Virus record (IMG/VR): IMGVR_UViG_3300042937_000590 | Location: 1 to 40,497 of that record | Length of the DNA stretch: 40,497 nt | Reading direction: 5' to 3' (one strand) | Source: a virus | Shown: positions 16,294 to 22,924 of the stretch, piece after piece | Numbering within the stretch: the stretch's first letter is position 1 | Layout of the letters: every line of letters begins with the position of its first letter | The notes under the pieces: model-generated | Databases searched by the model: none | What the model was told of the DNA's origin: nothing | The model's input: the letters and a program-made list of their open reading frames with translations, nothing else | Program-made: the position numbers and the translations under genes

Positions 16294-17075
16294 GAGTGAA
16301 CCAAGCGGGGCGCGGCCTCATTGCCGAGTTTGAGGGGCAACGGCTGACCGCCTATCGCTGTCCAGCGGGCGTGTGGACCATCGGCATCGGCTCTACCCAA
16401 CCGCCGGTCACTCCGGGCATGCAGATCACAGTCGATCAAATGTGGGAGCGGTTTGACCACGACATCGCGATATTCGAGACGGGCGTGCTGGCGGCATTGG
16501 CCGGGGCGCCGACGACACAGAACCAGTTTAACGCGATGGTCTCTCTGGCCTACAATATCGGCCTTGGCGGCTTCCGCACGTCCTCTGTGTTGAGGGCGCA
16601 CAAGGCGGGCAACACGTCCGCCGCTGCCAATGCCTTCGGTCTATGGAACAAGGCGACCGTTGACGGCAAGCTGGTGGAAATGCCAGGCCTGACTCGCCGC
16701 AGGGCCGCTGAAACGGCTCTCTACCTCACGCCGGACGCCGTGGGCCATGTCGAGCGCGCGTGGGCCATGCCGCAGGCGGTCGCCAAGCCGGCCGGCGCGA
16801 GCTCGTCCAAGGCGGTGCTTACGAATGTCGGTGTCGGCGCTGGCGCGGCCACCCTGGCGATCTCCAACCTGCAGCCCGCCATTGAGGCAGTTAACAGCGC
16901 CGTAGAGGCCGCCAAATCTGCCCAAGGTACGTGGGCAAGCCTTCGGGACCTACTATCGCCCCTGTCCAACGGACACGTCTATACGGCCCTGATAGCGGCC
17001 GGAATAACGCTTGCGGCAGTCTACCTGATCCGGCGGGTATTTCGGCGCGTGAAGTCGGGGGAGATCACGCCATGA
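16290..17075 (+). CDS. GH24 (T4/P21-type) endolysin with C-terminal membrane segment
   Basis: Protein of 261 residues. The GH24 muramidase signature is complete: E15, C24 and T30 fit the E-8aa-D/C-5aa-T catalytic spacing, and TIGIGST follows. It cleaves the glycan strand of peptidoglycan. The lysozyme domain covers about residues 1-160. Unlike standard phage lysozymes (about 145-180 aa) it continues into an Ala/Ser-rich linker and a hydrophobic segment at about 230-247 followed by RRVFRRVK, so it should be C-terminally anchored in the inner membrane. That anchoring could replace or modify the holin step. No N-terminal signal-anchor is visible. Confidence 0.85.
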   Translation: MRVNQAGRGLIAEFEGQRLTAYRCPAGVWTIGIGSTQPPVTPGMQITVDQMWERFDHDIAIFETGVLAALAGAPTTQNQFNAMVSLAYNIGLGGFRTSSVLRAHKAGNTSAAANAFGLWNKATVDGKLVEMPGLTRRRAAETALYLTPDAVGHVERAWAMPQAVAKPAGASSSKAVLTNVGVGAGAATLAISNLQPAIEAVNSAVEAAKSAQGTWASLRDLLSPLSNGHVYTALIAAGITLAAVYLIRRVFRRVKSGEITP

Positions 17076-17176
17076 GGGAAAATGCTGCGGCGGGAAACGT
17101 AGTAGGTACCCTAGCTGGCCTCCGGAGCCGTGTTTGCCATCCTTTCGGACCGCCGCAGCCCGGAAAATATAGCTAA
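17072..17176 (+). CDS. Possible 34-residue peptide coupled to endolysin
   Basis: ATG 17072 lies in an ATGA overlap with the endolysin stop and opens a 34-codon frame ending at TAG 17174-17176. The peptide has no membrane segment or known motif. The same stretch can fold into a stem of 10 perfect base pairs (17084-17093 with 17150-17159), so it may be non-coding. Listed because coupling of this type marks most real genes here. Confidence 0.25.
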   Translation: MRENAAAGNVVGTLAGLRSRVCHPFGPPQPGKYS

Positions 17177-17179
17177 GTC

Positions 17180-17416
17180 ATGCCGACTTTTCTAGCGGGG
17201 ATATGGGCCAAGGTCGCCTTTGGTGCGGCCTTTGTCGGCCTTCTGTTGCTGGCCGTGTTCCGGCTCATCGGTATAGGCCGCAAAGCCGAGCAAGCCGATC
17301 AAGCGAGACGCAATATCGAAGCGAGGAGGGATGCCGATGAAGCCGAGCGTATGGTTGAGCGTGCTGGCGATGGTGAGCTTGACGAGTTGCGCAAGCGGTG
17401 GACCCGCAGCCGGTAA
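17180..17416 (+). CDS. Rz-like inner-membrane spanin
   Basis: Protein of 78 residues with an N-terminal TM helix (about 10-30) and a charged coiled-coil tail (EQADQARRNIEARRDADEA). This is the layout of the inner-membrane spanin subunit, which joins an outer-membrane lipoprotein partner to fuse the two membranes at lysis. It is shorter than lambda Rz (153 aa) but similar to spanins of other podoviruses. The partner gene starts inside it in the +1 frame at 17331. Confidence 0.75.
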   Translation: MPTFLAGIWAKVAFGAAFVGLLLLAVFRLIGIGRKAEQADQARRNIEARRDADEAERMVERAGDGELDELRKRWTRSR

Positions 17417-17534
17417 TTACTGCGATATTGCAAAGCCCATTTACTTTGCGCCCGATGACCGGATGAGCCGCGACACCGAGCGCGCGATCATCCGGCACAA
17501 CGAAGTCGGAAGTGCAATTTGTGGGTGGAAGTAA
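17331..17534 (+). CDS. Rz1-like outer-membrane spanin lipoprotein
   Basis: Protein of 67 residues with a lipoprotein signal peptide: MKPSVWLSVLAMVSLTSC, lipobox L17-T-S-C20. After lipidation at Cys20 the mature protein is under 50 residues. It overlaps the Rz-like gene by 86 bases in a different frame, the embedded or overlapping Rz/Rz1 arrangement known from many phages. Start may be ATG 17331 or the second ATG at 17337. It is the last gene of the rightward late operon. Confidence 0.8.
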   Translation: MPMKPSVWLSVLAMVSLTSCASGGPAAGNYCDIAKPIYFAPDDRMSRDTERAIIRHNEVGSAICGWK

Positions 17535-17536
17535 AG

Positions 17537-17564
17537 GGGGCGGCCAACCGTCGCCGGCCGCCCC
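17537..17564. terminator. GC-rich hairpin between converging operons
   Basis: GGGGCGGCC (17537-17545) pairs with GGCCGCCCC (17556-17564), 9 perfect pairs and a 10-base loop. It starts just after the spanin stop and lies between the rightward late operon and the leftward integrase gene. No T-run follows, so efficiency as an intrinsic terminator is uncertain. Confidence 0.55.
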
Positions 17565-17630
17565 GGAACGCCCCTACTGCCGGAACGGGTCCGGGGCCAG
17601 GTCGCGTCTCTATTATGAACCAGTGCATTA

Positions 17631-17647
17631 TTTGCACAAGTTGCAAA
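17631..17647. other. Candidate attP core (integrase core-type inverted repeat)
   Basis: TTTGCA-CAAGT-TGCAAA, 6-bp arms around a 5-base spacer, in the AT-richer 125-base gap directly downstream of the integrase stop. Tyrosine integrases cut at such inverted core sites flanking a 5-8-bp overlap, and attP commonly lies next to int. The position supports the idea; the sequence is short and no host attB is available. The rest of 17565-17690 shows no gene I can support. Confidence 0.3.
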
Positions 17648-17690
17648 CGAAAGTTTCAATCAATGCTGTCTGCTCCTGTAGAGGTGGGGG

Positions 17691-18674
17691 TTATAGCCGG
17701 GCCGCAATCTGCTCGGCAGTCTCGCGGTAGTACGTCCCGACCAGAATACGCACGTCTTTGTGCCCGCTGATCTTGGCTAGCGTCATCACGTCAACTTTGC
17801 GGGCTAGGCGTGTCAGGGCCTCCGCGCGGCTGTCGTGAAAGTGCAGATCCTCGATCATCAGCCGGTCGCGCGCCTTCCGGAAGAGGCTATCCAACACGGC
17901 GCTGGAGATTGTAAAGCACGCCTCCCGGTCGGCTACTGGCCGCAAGAGCCGGACGGCATGGTGCGTCAGAGGCACGTCGCGCGGCTTGCCGGTGATGTGC
18001 TGGGTCTTGTGCTGGACGGACGCCACCCGGCGTCGCAGGTCCAGATTCGGACTGCCCAGTCCAAGTATCTCGCCCGCACGCATGCCGGATCGGATGCCTA
18101 CCAAGAAGGCCAGCGCGACTTCCTGCGACTTCGTTTGCGGTGCCTTCCCCGCACGGTAGTCGAGGATGCGGCACAAGGCGCGGACCTCTGCCGGGCTTAC
18201 GCGGCGCGTGCGCGGCGCCGGGTTCCGGGGGATGCGCAAGCCCTGCAACGGGTTCTGCTCCATCCATCGCCATTCTTCGCGCGCCACGCGGAAGGCATGC
18301 CGCAGCCAATTCAGGTTGCGCAGGACCGTCGCGTCGCTGACGGTCTTGAGCCTTGCATCGCGCCACGCGGCGAAGTCCGGCGCGTCCAGATCGGATAGCT
18401 TCTTGCCAACCAGATTGGGGAAATCCCGCAGGAACGCCTTGGCTTGGCTGATCTCGTGCGCGCTTCCTCGTTTAGCGGGCATGACCGTCTCGACGTAGTG
18501 CTCGATCAACTGGCGCAGCGTGCGCGTTTCGGCGGCTGGCCGCTCTAGCTCCTGTTCCTTGGCTACTGCCCACGCGGTTGCCTCGCGCTGCGTCCTGAAC
18601 ACCTTGGATGCGCGGCGCCCGTTTACGTAGACCTGTGCGCGGTATCCGCGCCCGTACCTCCCGACCGATGCCAT
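17691..18674 (-). CDS. int: Phage tyrosine integrase
   Basis: Protein of 327 residues. ATG 18674 is chosen because it has GGGGGAG upstream and gives the standard N-terminus (MASVGRYGRGYRAQVYVNG), an arm-binding domain; the frame stays open further upstream but that part looks non-coding. The SAM-like core-binding domain is at about 50-150 and the catalytic domain at 157-327. Catalytic residues seen: R199 (in GMRAGE), H280-D-S-R283, H305 (GHKD) and Y315 or Y316 as nucleophile. It performs site-specific integration and excision of the phage genome. It is last in the leftward operon, downstream of the excisionase-like gene. The intergenic iterons at 18747-18834 are likely binding sites for one of the two proteins. 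Confidence 0.92.
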   Translation of the reverse strand: MASVGRYGRGYRAQVYVNGRRASKVFRTQREATAWAVAKEQELERPAAETRTLRQLIEHYVETVMPAKRGSAHEISQAKAFLRDFPNLVGKKLSDLDAPDFAAWRDARLKTVSDATVLRNLNWLRHAFRVAREEWRWMEQNPLQGLRIPRNPAPRTRRVSPAEVRALCRILDYRAGKAPQTKSQEVALAFLVGIRSGMRAGEILGLGSPNLDLRRRVASVQHKTQHITGKPRDVPLTHHAVRLLRPVADREACFTISSAVLDSLFRKARDRLMIEDLHFHDSRAEALTRLARKVDVMTLAKISGHKDVRILVGTYYRETAEQIAARL

Positions 18675-18746
18675 GCCCGCTCCCCCTGATGCGTAGTGGC
18701 GTGGGGGAATAATGGGGAGACGGCGGCGCGATTGTCTAGTTTGTGG

Positions 18747-18834
18747 GATATTGCCGGATACTGTCCGTTGCTGCAAAAGACCTGCAAAGCCGCTGTTTAT
18801 CTGGCAATATCCGGCGCCCAGATATTGCTGGATA
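18747..18834. repeat. Three 14-bp iterons between int and xis-like gene
   Basis: GATATTGCCGGATA at 18747-18760, GATATTGCCAGATA on the minus strand at 18798-18811, and GATATTGCTGGATA at 18821-18834, consensus GATATTGCYRGATA. They lie in the 229-base gap 18675-18903, which has no gene I can support. Such repeats next to int suggest arm-type integrase sites or excisionase/regulator sites. Alternatively they could regulate int transcription. Confidence 0.75.
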
Positions 18835-18903
18835 ATGCCGGTGGTGCCCCCGGCCGGACGCAAAAGCCCAGCGCCTAAAGCGTTCTGTGCCTGTCGTGCG
18901 TAA

Positions 18904-19122
18904 TTATTGGGGAGCGCGCAACGCATCCACGGTCTCAATTGCGATCAACCCACAGGCATTGAGCCGCAGTTTCCCGGACATGATGTAGTTCCGCACGGTC
19001 TTGGGGTGGACGTGAAGCATCTGCGCTGCCTGCTTCTGTGTGACTTGCGTAGGGCGCGGATGCGACTCGGCGTAGAGCCGCACCGCCTGCACGGCAACAC
19101 GCAAGGTCTGGTCGTCACTCAT
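18904..19122 (-). CDS. Excisionase-like helix-turn-helix protein
   Basis: Protein of 72 residues, ATG 19122 with AAGGAG upstream. Residues about 30-65 (QAAQMLHVHPKTVRNYIMSGKLRLNACGLIAIETVDAL) form the MerR/excisionase-type winged helix-turn-helix: QAAQMLHVHPKTVRNYI, then GKLRLNACG as the wing. Size, domain and position just upstream of int fit an excisionase that directs integrase toward excision. The N-terminal 31 residues are duplicated in the next upstream gene (25 of 31 identical). It could instead be a small transcriptional regulator. Confidence 0.7.
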   Translation of the reverse strand: MSDDQTLRVAVQAVRLYAESHPRPTQVTQKQAAQMLHVHPKTVRNYIMSGKLRLNACGLIAIETVDALRAPQ

Positions 19123-19588
19123 CGCCTTTCTCCTTGTCTGTTTTCTCGTCATGGGAGAGGGAACGGATGGCGGCGGCGATGTTCTCGCAAGCAACCTCGG
19201 CGCAGGCGTATGCCTCTCGGCCGCTCCATGCTTTTGCCTCAACATCCGCCACCTTCGCCGCCTCCTCCAGGATGGATTGACGGGAGGGAGAGCGGCGGTT
19301 CCATGCGGCGATGGCCGCGCTTGTGCGTTCCTTCAACGGACCGTCGCAGTTACAACGTGAGCAGGAGACAAACTGGTATCGAGACACCATCTGCGCGTGA
19401 ATGGCCGGAACGCCGTTGCAAAACGGGCACGGCAGTAACTCTCTCTCGCTCATGTCATCTTGCTCCTTCATCTCGCCTCCTTGACCATCGGCAACCTGGG
19501 CCTGCGTGACCTGCGTCGGCCTTGGATGTGTCTCGGCGTAGAGCTGCACCGCGCGAGCGGCGATGCGTAGGGTCTGGTCGTCGCTCAT
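19115..19588 (-). CDS. Lar-like zinc protein fused to an excisionase N-terminus
   Basis: The full frame is 157 residues from ATG 19588 (ATGA overlap with the previous stop, good SD). Residues 1-31 copy the N-terminus of the excisionase-like protein. The segment VADGQGGE is encoded by what looks like an old ribosome-binding region (AAGGAGG). From about residue 46 a restriction-alleviation Lar-type domain follows: LLPCPFCNG, then SCSRCNCDGP and AIAAWNRR. Internal ATGs at 19471 and 19453 each have an SD, so a shorter 112-118-residue Lar-like protein may also be made. Lar proteins relieve host type I restriction in Rac prophage; here only the zinc-ribbon pattern supports that role. Confidence 0.7.
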   Translation of the reverse strand: MSDDQTLRIAARAVQLYAETHPRPTQVTQAQVADGQGGEMKEQDDMSERELLPCPFCNGVPAIHAQMVSRYQFVSCSRCNCDGPLKERTSAAIAAWNRRSPSRQSILEEAAKVADVEAKAWSGREAYACAEVACENIAAAIRSLSHDEKTDKEKGDE

Positions 19589-19980
19589 CTCTCCGTCTCC
19601 TTCGCTGCGAGCACGGCGTCTACGTCTCGGCGGCCTTGCGCGCTGAGATACCCTCGCGCCACTTCCAGCGCCTCCCGCCTCACGTCCTCCCCTTTCGTCG
19701 CGTTTACGCTATTGGCCCAATCGGCCCACGCCATGAGCGCCGCCGAAAGGGCTCGCGCCTCGCGCACGTCGCTCAAACTGAACTCCAGTTCGTACAGGTG
19801 CCGATTTTCCCTAGACCCTTGCCTCATCACCACGACCATTGATCCATCGGCAAATCCGGGATGCGGCCCGACTTCAATCATCGTCTCGTTCTCGGTGTAG
19901 GCAAGATCAACACGCGCACCCGCGACTGTTCTATCGGGGTCGCGGAAAAGCGCATCTATGATGCGGCCGATGGATGTCAT
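19585..19980 (-). CDS. Hypothetical early protein
   Basis: Protein of 131 residues, ATG 19980 with AAGGAGA upstream and an ATGA overlap with the preceding 59-residue gene. Beta-rich first half (ARVDLAYTENETMIEVG, SMVVVMRQGS) and a helical second half (DVREARALSAALMAWADWA). No family recognised. It belongs to the tightly coupled leftward early operon. Confidence 0.65.
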   Translation of the reverse strand: MTSIGRIIDALFRDPDRTVAGARVDLAYTENETMIEVGPHPGFADGSMVVVMRQGSRENRHLYELEFSLSDVREARALSAALMAWADWANSVNATKGEDVRREALEVARGYLSAQGRRDVDAVLAAKETER

Positions 19981-20156
19981 CGTGGATTCTCCTTATGAAA
20001 TTTCTCGATAGCCTGCGCGATTCGTTCCCACGAATCTGGGTCTGTGACTGCGAGGCGGTTGTGCGCCGTGCTGTTTTTGTTCCACCAAGCGTCGTATTCC
20101 TTGCGGTTCTGCCAAGGGCCTACGGGCCACGCTATCGCTCTATTCGTCGTGTCCAT
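19977..20156 (-). CDS. Hypothetical 59-residue early protein
   Basis: Short frame of 59 codons from ATG 20156 to a TGA that overlaps the next start (ATGA). The sequence is Trp/Asn-rich and looks protein-like: AWPVGPWQNRKEYDAWWNKN, then a helical DSWERIAQAIEKFHKENPR tail. It starts inside the end of the HNH gene upstream. No family recognised. Coupling on both sides and the ordered composition support it as a gene. Confidence 0.6.
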   Translation of the reverse strand: MDTTNRAIAWPVGPWQNRKEYDAWWNKNSTAHNRLAVTDPDSWERIAQAIEKFHKENPR

Positions 20157-20491
20157 GCGTTGTATCCGGGTGGGGGCTTCCTAAAACCGCCGGGTTTTTT
20201 GATGCCGAGATGCTTGGCTTCCCGCCGCACCGCGCGGGCTATGTCGCCAACGTCCTTCGCCGTCTTGCCGCTGCGGTGGCAGCACTCTTTGCCCAGCAGC
20301 TTGCCTTCCTCGATCGTAAGCGGCTCGCGCCTGTAGACCAGCAGACCCTCGGGAATCGTGTGGTCGATCTCGTAGGGCTTCCGGCCCAGCACCAGCCCGC
20401 ATCCTTCGCACGCGATCTGTCCGCTGGCGTTCATCGCCCGGTGGACGATCTCGGCCTTCTGGCGCTTGGAAAACTCACGCCGGGCGGTCAT
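20132..20491 (-). CDS. HNH-type nuclease (Cys-Cys zinc form)
   Basis: Protein of 119 residues. C28-x2-C31 and C70-C71 look like zinc ligands of a treble-clef HNH fold. D43-H44 in EIDHTIPEG is the catalytic region and HRSGKTAKD (72-80) the closing motif. Small HNH proteins of this type occur in early operons of many temperate phages. They may act in recombination, DNA processing or packaging; the target is unknown. Overlaps its upstream neighbour by ATGA at 20488. Confidence 0.75.
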   Translation of the reverse strand: MTARREFSKRQKAEIVHRAMNASGQIACEGCGLVLGRKPYEIDHTIPEGLLVYRREPLTIEEGKLLGKECCHRSGKTAKDVGDIARAVRREAKHLGIKKPGGFRKPPPGYNAWTRRIER

Positions 20492-20970
20492 CGGATATGG
20501 CCCCAGCGTTCGCCGCGAACAATCTTGCTGATTTGCTGGAAGGATACCCCATACCGCTCAGCAAGTACGCTCTGCTTCTGGCTAGACGAGCGGATCGCGC
20601 GCACATCCATTTCTGTTAAAATAGCCATGTTATGTTTTTGGCCGCGCTGGTCCCGGCCGCGCCCCTTGCGATCCCTGTCGGCCATGTTGTCGGCTGGCGT
20701 GCCGGCCCACAGATGAGCGGGATTCACGCAGGCTGGAACATCACAGGAATGGCAGATGACCTTGCCTTCGGGAATCTGGTGGGAGTTGGCAATTTCCCAA
20801 GCAACACGATGAGCCAGCAACCGCCTTCCCCAGAAAACGCGCCCGTAGCCGCTTCTGTCGATCTCCCCCGTCCATAGCCAGCAGCTATCCGGCTGCTGCC
20901 TCCTCTGGGTAAAGAAGGCCATGCGGTATTCGAGTGACTTCCCTCTCAGCACCCAGGCGCTGCGCTTCAT
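20488..20970 (-). CDS. HNH_3/NUMOD-type homing endonuclease-like protein
   Basis: Protein of 160 residues, start at ATG 20970 in an ATGA overlap with the ninB-like stop. It carries the typical HNH_3 series: CWLWTGEIDRSGYGR, AHRVAWE, ICHSCDVPACVNPAHLWAGT, NMADRDRKGR (metal and catalytic His/Asn). A C-terminal helix-turn-helix follows at about 120-155 (AERYGVSFQQISKIVRGERW). Such genes are mobile and are often inserted between phage genes. Here it is cleanly coupled with its neighbours, so it may be domesticated. Confidence 0.82.
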   Translation of the reverse strand: MKRSAWVLRGKSLEYRMAFFTQRRQQPDSCWLWTGEIDRSGYGRVFWGRRLLAHRVAWEIANSHQIPEGKVICHSCDVPACVNPAHLWAGTPADNMADRDRKGRGRDQRGQKHNMAILTEMDVRAIRSSSQKQSVLAERYGVSFQQISKIVRGERWGHIR

Positions 20971-21374
20971 GGCTTGTCCTTGTGATCTAGGGAAATGTTG
21001 TTCTGGGCGCACCAAGCGGAGACGTAGTCGATGAGGCTGGACAGCTCAGCTTTGCTCATTCGTGTTGTTGATCGTCTAAGCGCGACGAACTCATTTTCGA
21101 GCCCCGGCACGATCTCGCCGGGCCTGTTGGTCGCTTTGGAGTGGGCGGACACCATGAGCGTGCGCCAGTCGTCTATTGACCATGTGCGCCCACCCCACTT
21201 GTAGCGAGCCTTGACGATGGCCTGTAGGAGCCGATGCAGGGCCGCGTTCTGCTCTACTGAGCGGGTAGAGGGGCGGATCGTCACGACATGGCCCAAGGGC
21301 GCGCGCATCACCTCGGATTGCGCCCGCTGGTAGTCGTAGCGTTCCCGCAGTTGAATGATGCGCGCTTCGGTCAT
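20967..21374 (-). CDS. ninB: NinB-like recombination protein
   Basis: Protein of 135 residues (lambda NinB/Orf is 146). The family signature RPSTRSVEQNAALHRLLQAI is present at about residues 34-53, followed by WSIDDWRTLMVSA and a C-terminal LSSLIDYVSAWCAQNNISL. Lambda Orf (NinB) is a recombination mediator that helps load annealing proteins onto SSB-coated single-strand DNA. It sits next to the ssDNA-annealing-like gene at 21371, with which it overlaps by ATGA, supporting a shared recombination module. Confidence 0.82.
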   Translation of the reverse strand: MTEARIIQLRERYDYQRAQSEVMRAPLGHVVTIRPSTRSVEQNAALHRLLQAIVKARYKWGGRTWSIDDWRTLMVSAHSKATNRPGEIVPGLENEFVALRRSTTRMSKAELSSLIDYVSAWCAQNNISLDHKDKP

Positions 21375-22165
21375 GCGGCACGGTCGCGAAGAGAGAGCCG
21401 GGCATTGTCGAGCGCGTCCTGCACCCGCTGGTGCTGGTCGGGGTAGTTCTCCTCAAGCCGGATCATGTAAGCGGCGTTCTTCTTGTCCTCCGTCCAGCCG
21501 TTCAGATCGTCGCCGGTCTGCGCAAAGTTGAGTGCCTGGATCGCCACATCGGCCCACTTCTTCGCATTGGCGGCGCCGTTCTTTTCCTTTTCGACCTGAT
21601 ATGTCGAGCGCGTCTCGGTCGTCAGGCCGTCCTTGCGGGCCTCGTCCGCGAACTCGTCCGGCGACCGCATGCTGCCAGCGGGCTTCTTGAAGCTCGCGGG
21701 ATCATGGTCGTATGCCGCCTGCATTTCCTCCGCTGGCGTGGTCCCAAGATCGCGGTCGATGAGGATCACGACGTGAGCGAAGGCCGACCGGCACGCCCGC
21801 GATATTGCCCGCGTCTGCGCCATCGCCCGGCGCGCGAACATGGGCCGCTTCTGCCACATCGCCTCGTCGTCGCCCAAAAAACCTTCCGCCGTGGCGATGA
21901 CGTTACCGTCCGTCATGCGCCTGATCTCGCCAATGGCACGGATGCCGCCTTCGACCATCTCCACGTCGCGGGAGGATGCGACGCACCCATGCGCGACCGC
22001 GATTGCCTGCCAGCCTTCCACGCCGACGTACCGCTTGCCTTGTATCTTGGTCGCGGTGGCTTTGACGATTTCGCCGCAGATCGTCGCGGCGTCTGTTGAG
22101 GCGCGGTACGATTCGACGCCGCTGTGCGCGTCGACGGAAGTGGGGACGAGGTCGGTGACGCTCAT
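21371..22165 (-). CDS. Putative phage recombination (ssDNA-annealing-type) protein
   Basis: Protein of 264 residues. The central part has GWQAIAVAHGCVASSRDVEM, then AMWQKRPMFARRAMAQTRAISRACR with a repeated Arg pattern that recalls annealing proteins of temperate phages, and TPAEEM close by. A charged C-terminal helical tail follows. A role in single-strand annealing or recombination with the NinB-like neighbour is inferred; I cannot assign it to a defined family (RecT, Erf, Sak) by eye. Confidence 0.6.
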   Translation of the reverse strand: MSVTDLVPTSVDAHSGVESYRASTDAATICGEIVKATATKIQGKRYVGVEGWQAIAVAHGCVASSRDVEMVEGGIRAIGEIRRMTDGNVIATAEGFLGDDEAMWQKRPMFARRAMAQTRAISRACRSAFAHVVILIDRDLGTTPAEEMQAAYDHDPASFKKPAGSMRSPDEFADEARKDGLTTETRSTYQVEKEKNGAANAKKWADVAIQALNFAQTGDDLNGWTEDKKNAAYMIRLEENYPDQHQRVQDALDNARLSLRDRAA

Positions 22166-22338
22166 GTAAAGTCTCCTTGGTCTTTGGTGGGTGTTTGGCC
22201 GTCAATCAGTGCGGCGGTTTCCTGCAGCCACGCGGGCCACTGGCGCTCTCTCAGGATGTATTCGAGGGTGGCGTATGCCTCTGCCTCGCTATAGAGGGCC
22301 TGATTCGCCGCGGCCCGGAGCTTCTCTGCCAAGGTCAT
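22162..22338 (-). CDS. Hypothetical 58-residue early protein
   Basis: Short frame of 58 codons from ATG 22338, with a perfect AAGGAGG 8 bases upstream, to a TGA overlapping the next start. Helical: MTLAEKLRAAANQALYSEAE, then a Trp-containing region ERQWPAWLQETAALIDGQ. No family recognised. The ribosome-binding site and coupling make it convincing. Confidence 0.7.
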   Translation of the reverse strand: MTLAEKLRAAANQALYSEAEAYATLEYILRERQWPAWLQETAALIDGQTPTKDQGDFT

Positions 22339-22351
22339 CGTTGATCCTCCT

Positions 22352-22459
22352 TCAATTCCACAGGCGAGCGCGTATCCAGCGGCACACCTGCCGCCACCAC
22401 GACCGGCGAGGCAGACACGGAATCACCGTGCCGCTGATGATGAGCAGGTCCTCGCGCAT
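22352..22459 (-). CDS. Possible 35-residue Trp/Arg-rich peptide
   Basis: ATG 22459 overlaps the previous stop (TGATG), and the frame ends at 22352 where its TGA runs into the AAGGAGG of the next gene. The peptide (REDLLIISGTVIPCLPRRSW, then WRQVCRWIRARLWN) is Trp- and Arg-rich with an amphipathic C-terminus. It may be a real small protein or simply a translational bridge. Confidence 0.4.
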   Translation of the reverse strand: MREDLLIISGTVIPCLPRRSWWRQVCRWIRARLWN

Positions 22460-22923
22460 CACAGTCCCGCCTCCTTGCGCGCGGCCTGATAGTTCCGCAC
22501 GGCGTTGATGAACCCGCGCCACAGGTCGCGGCGCTTCTGCATCCAGGCGGCCCGCGTCTCGCGCTTCCAGTCCGTCCACGGCACGAAGAAGAACGGCGTC
22601 CGCTTCTCGCTCTCGTGGGCCTGAAGGTGAGACAGCCAGAGCAGGGCATCGCCTGCGTCCCGCTCGTGGGGAAACGAACCCACCTCGTCACAGTTCGGGA
22701 AATCCCAGCGATCCACCGTCACGCCAAGCTCGGCTTCGACGCGGAGATAGTCGCGCTCCCGGTGGCGAACCTCTGCCGTGCAGACGGCGGTTGCCCACTG
22801 TCGGAAGTTACCGCCTTCGATGGCGTGCGACGGGAGCGGGCGGCGCATGTGCGCCACCTTCTGGGCGAAGGACAAGTCCGACCACAAAACCGGCCGTGTC
22901 TGCGTGTAGATGAGGGCGTCCAT
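22459..22923 (-). CDS. Hypothetical early protein
   Basis: Protein of 154 residues, rich in Trp, Arg and His (LPSHAIEGGNFRQWATAV, FFFVPWTDWKRETRAAWMQK). No catalytic motif or membrane segment seen. It is in the middle of the leftward early operon, between a 65-residue gene and a possible coupled peptide. No function assigned. Confidence 0.65.
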   Translation of the reverse strand: MDALIYTQTRPVLWSDLSFAQKVAHMRRPLPSHAIEGGNFRQWATAVCTAEVRHRERDYLRVEAELGVTVDRWDFPNCDEVGSFPHERDAGDALLWLSHLQAHESEKRTPFFFVPWTDWKRETRAAWMQKRRDLWRGFINAVRNYQAARKEAGL

Positions 22924-22924
22924 G

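Noticed and set aside
17084-17159. tRNA-like length (76 bases) with a closed acceptor-like stem
   Set aside because: The internal arms do not fit: no T-arm with TTCRA loop and 5-bp stem, no D-arm pattern, and the closing stem is 10 rather than 7 bp.
17615-17770. Cys-rich frame (NQCIICTSCKRKF) in the int-spanin gap
   Set aside because: The CxxC-like pattern is short, the frame soon runs antisense into int, and there is no ribosome-binding site.
17835-18398. Plus-strand open frame of 187 codons across integrase
   Set aside because: Antisense to the integrase, whose catalytic residues are all present on the minus strand.
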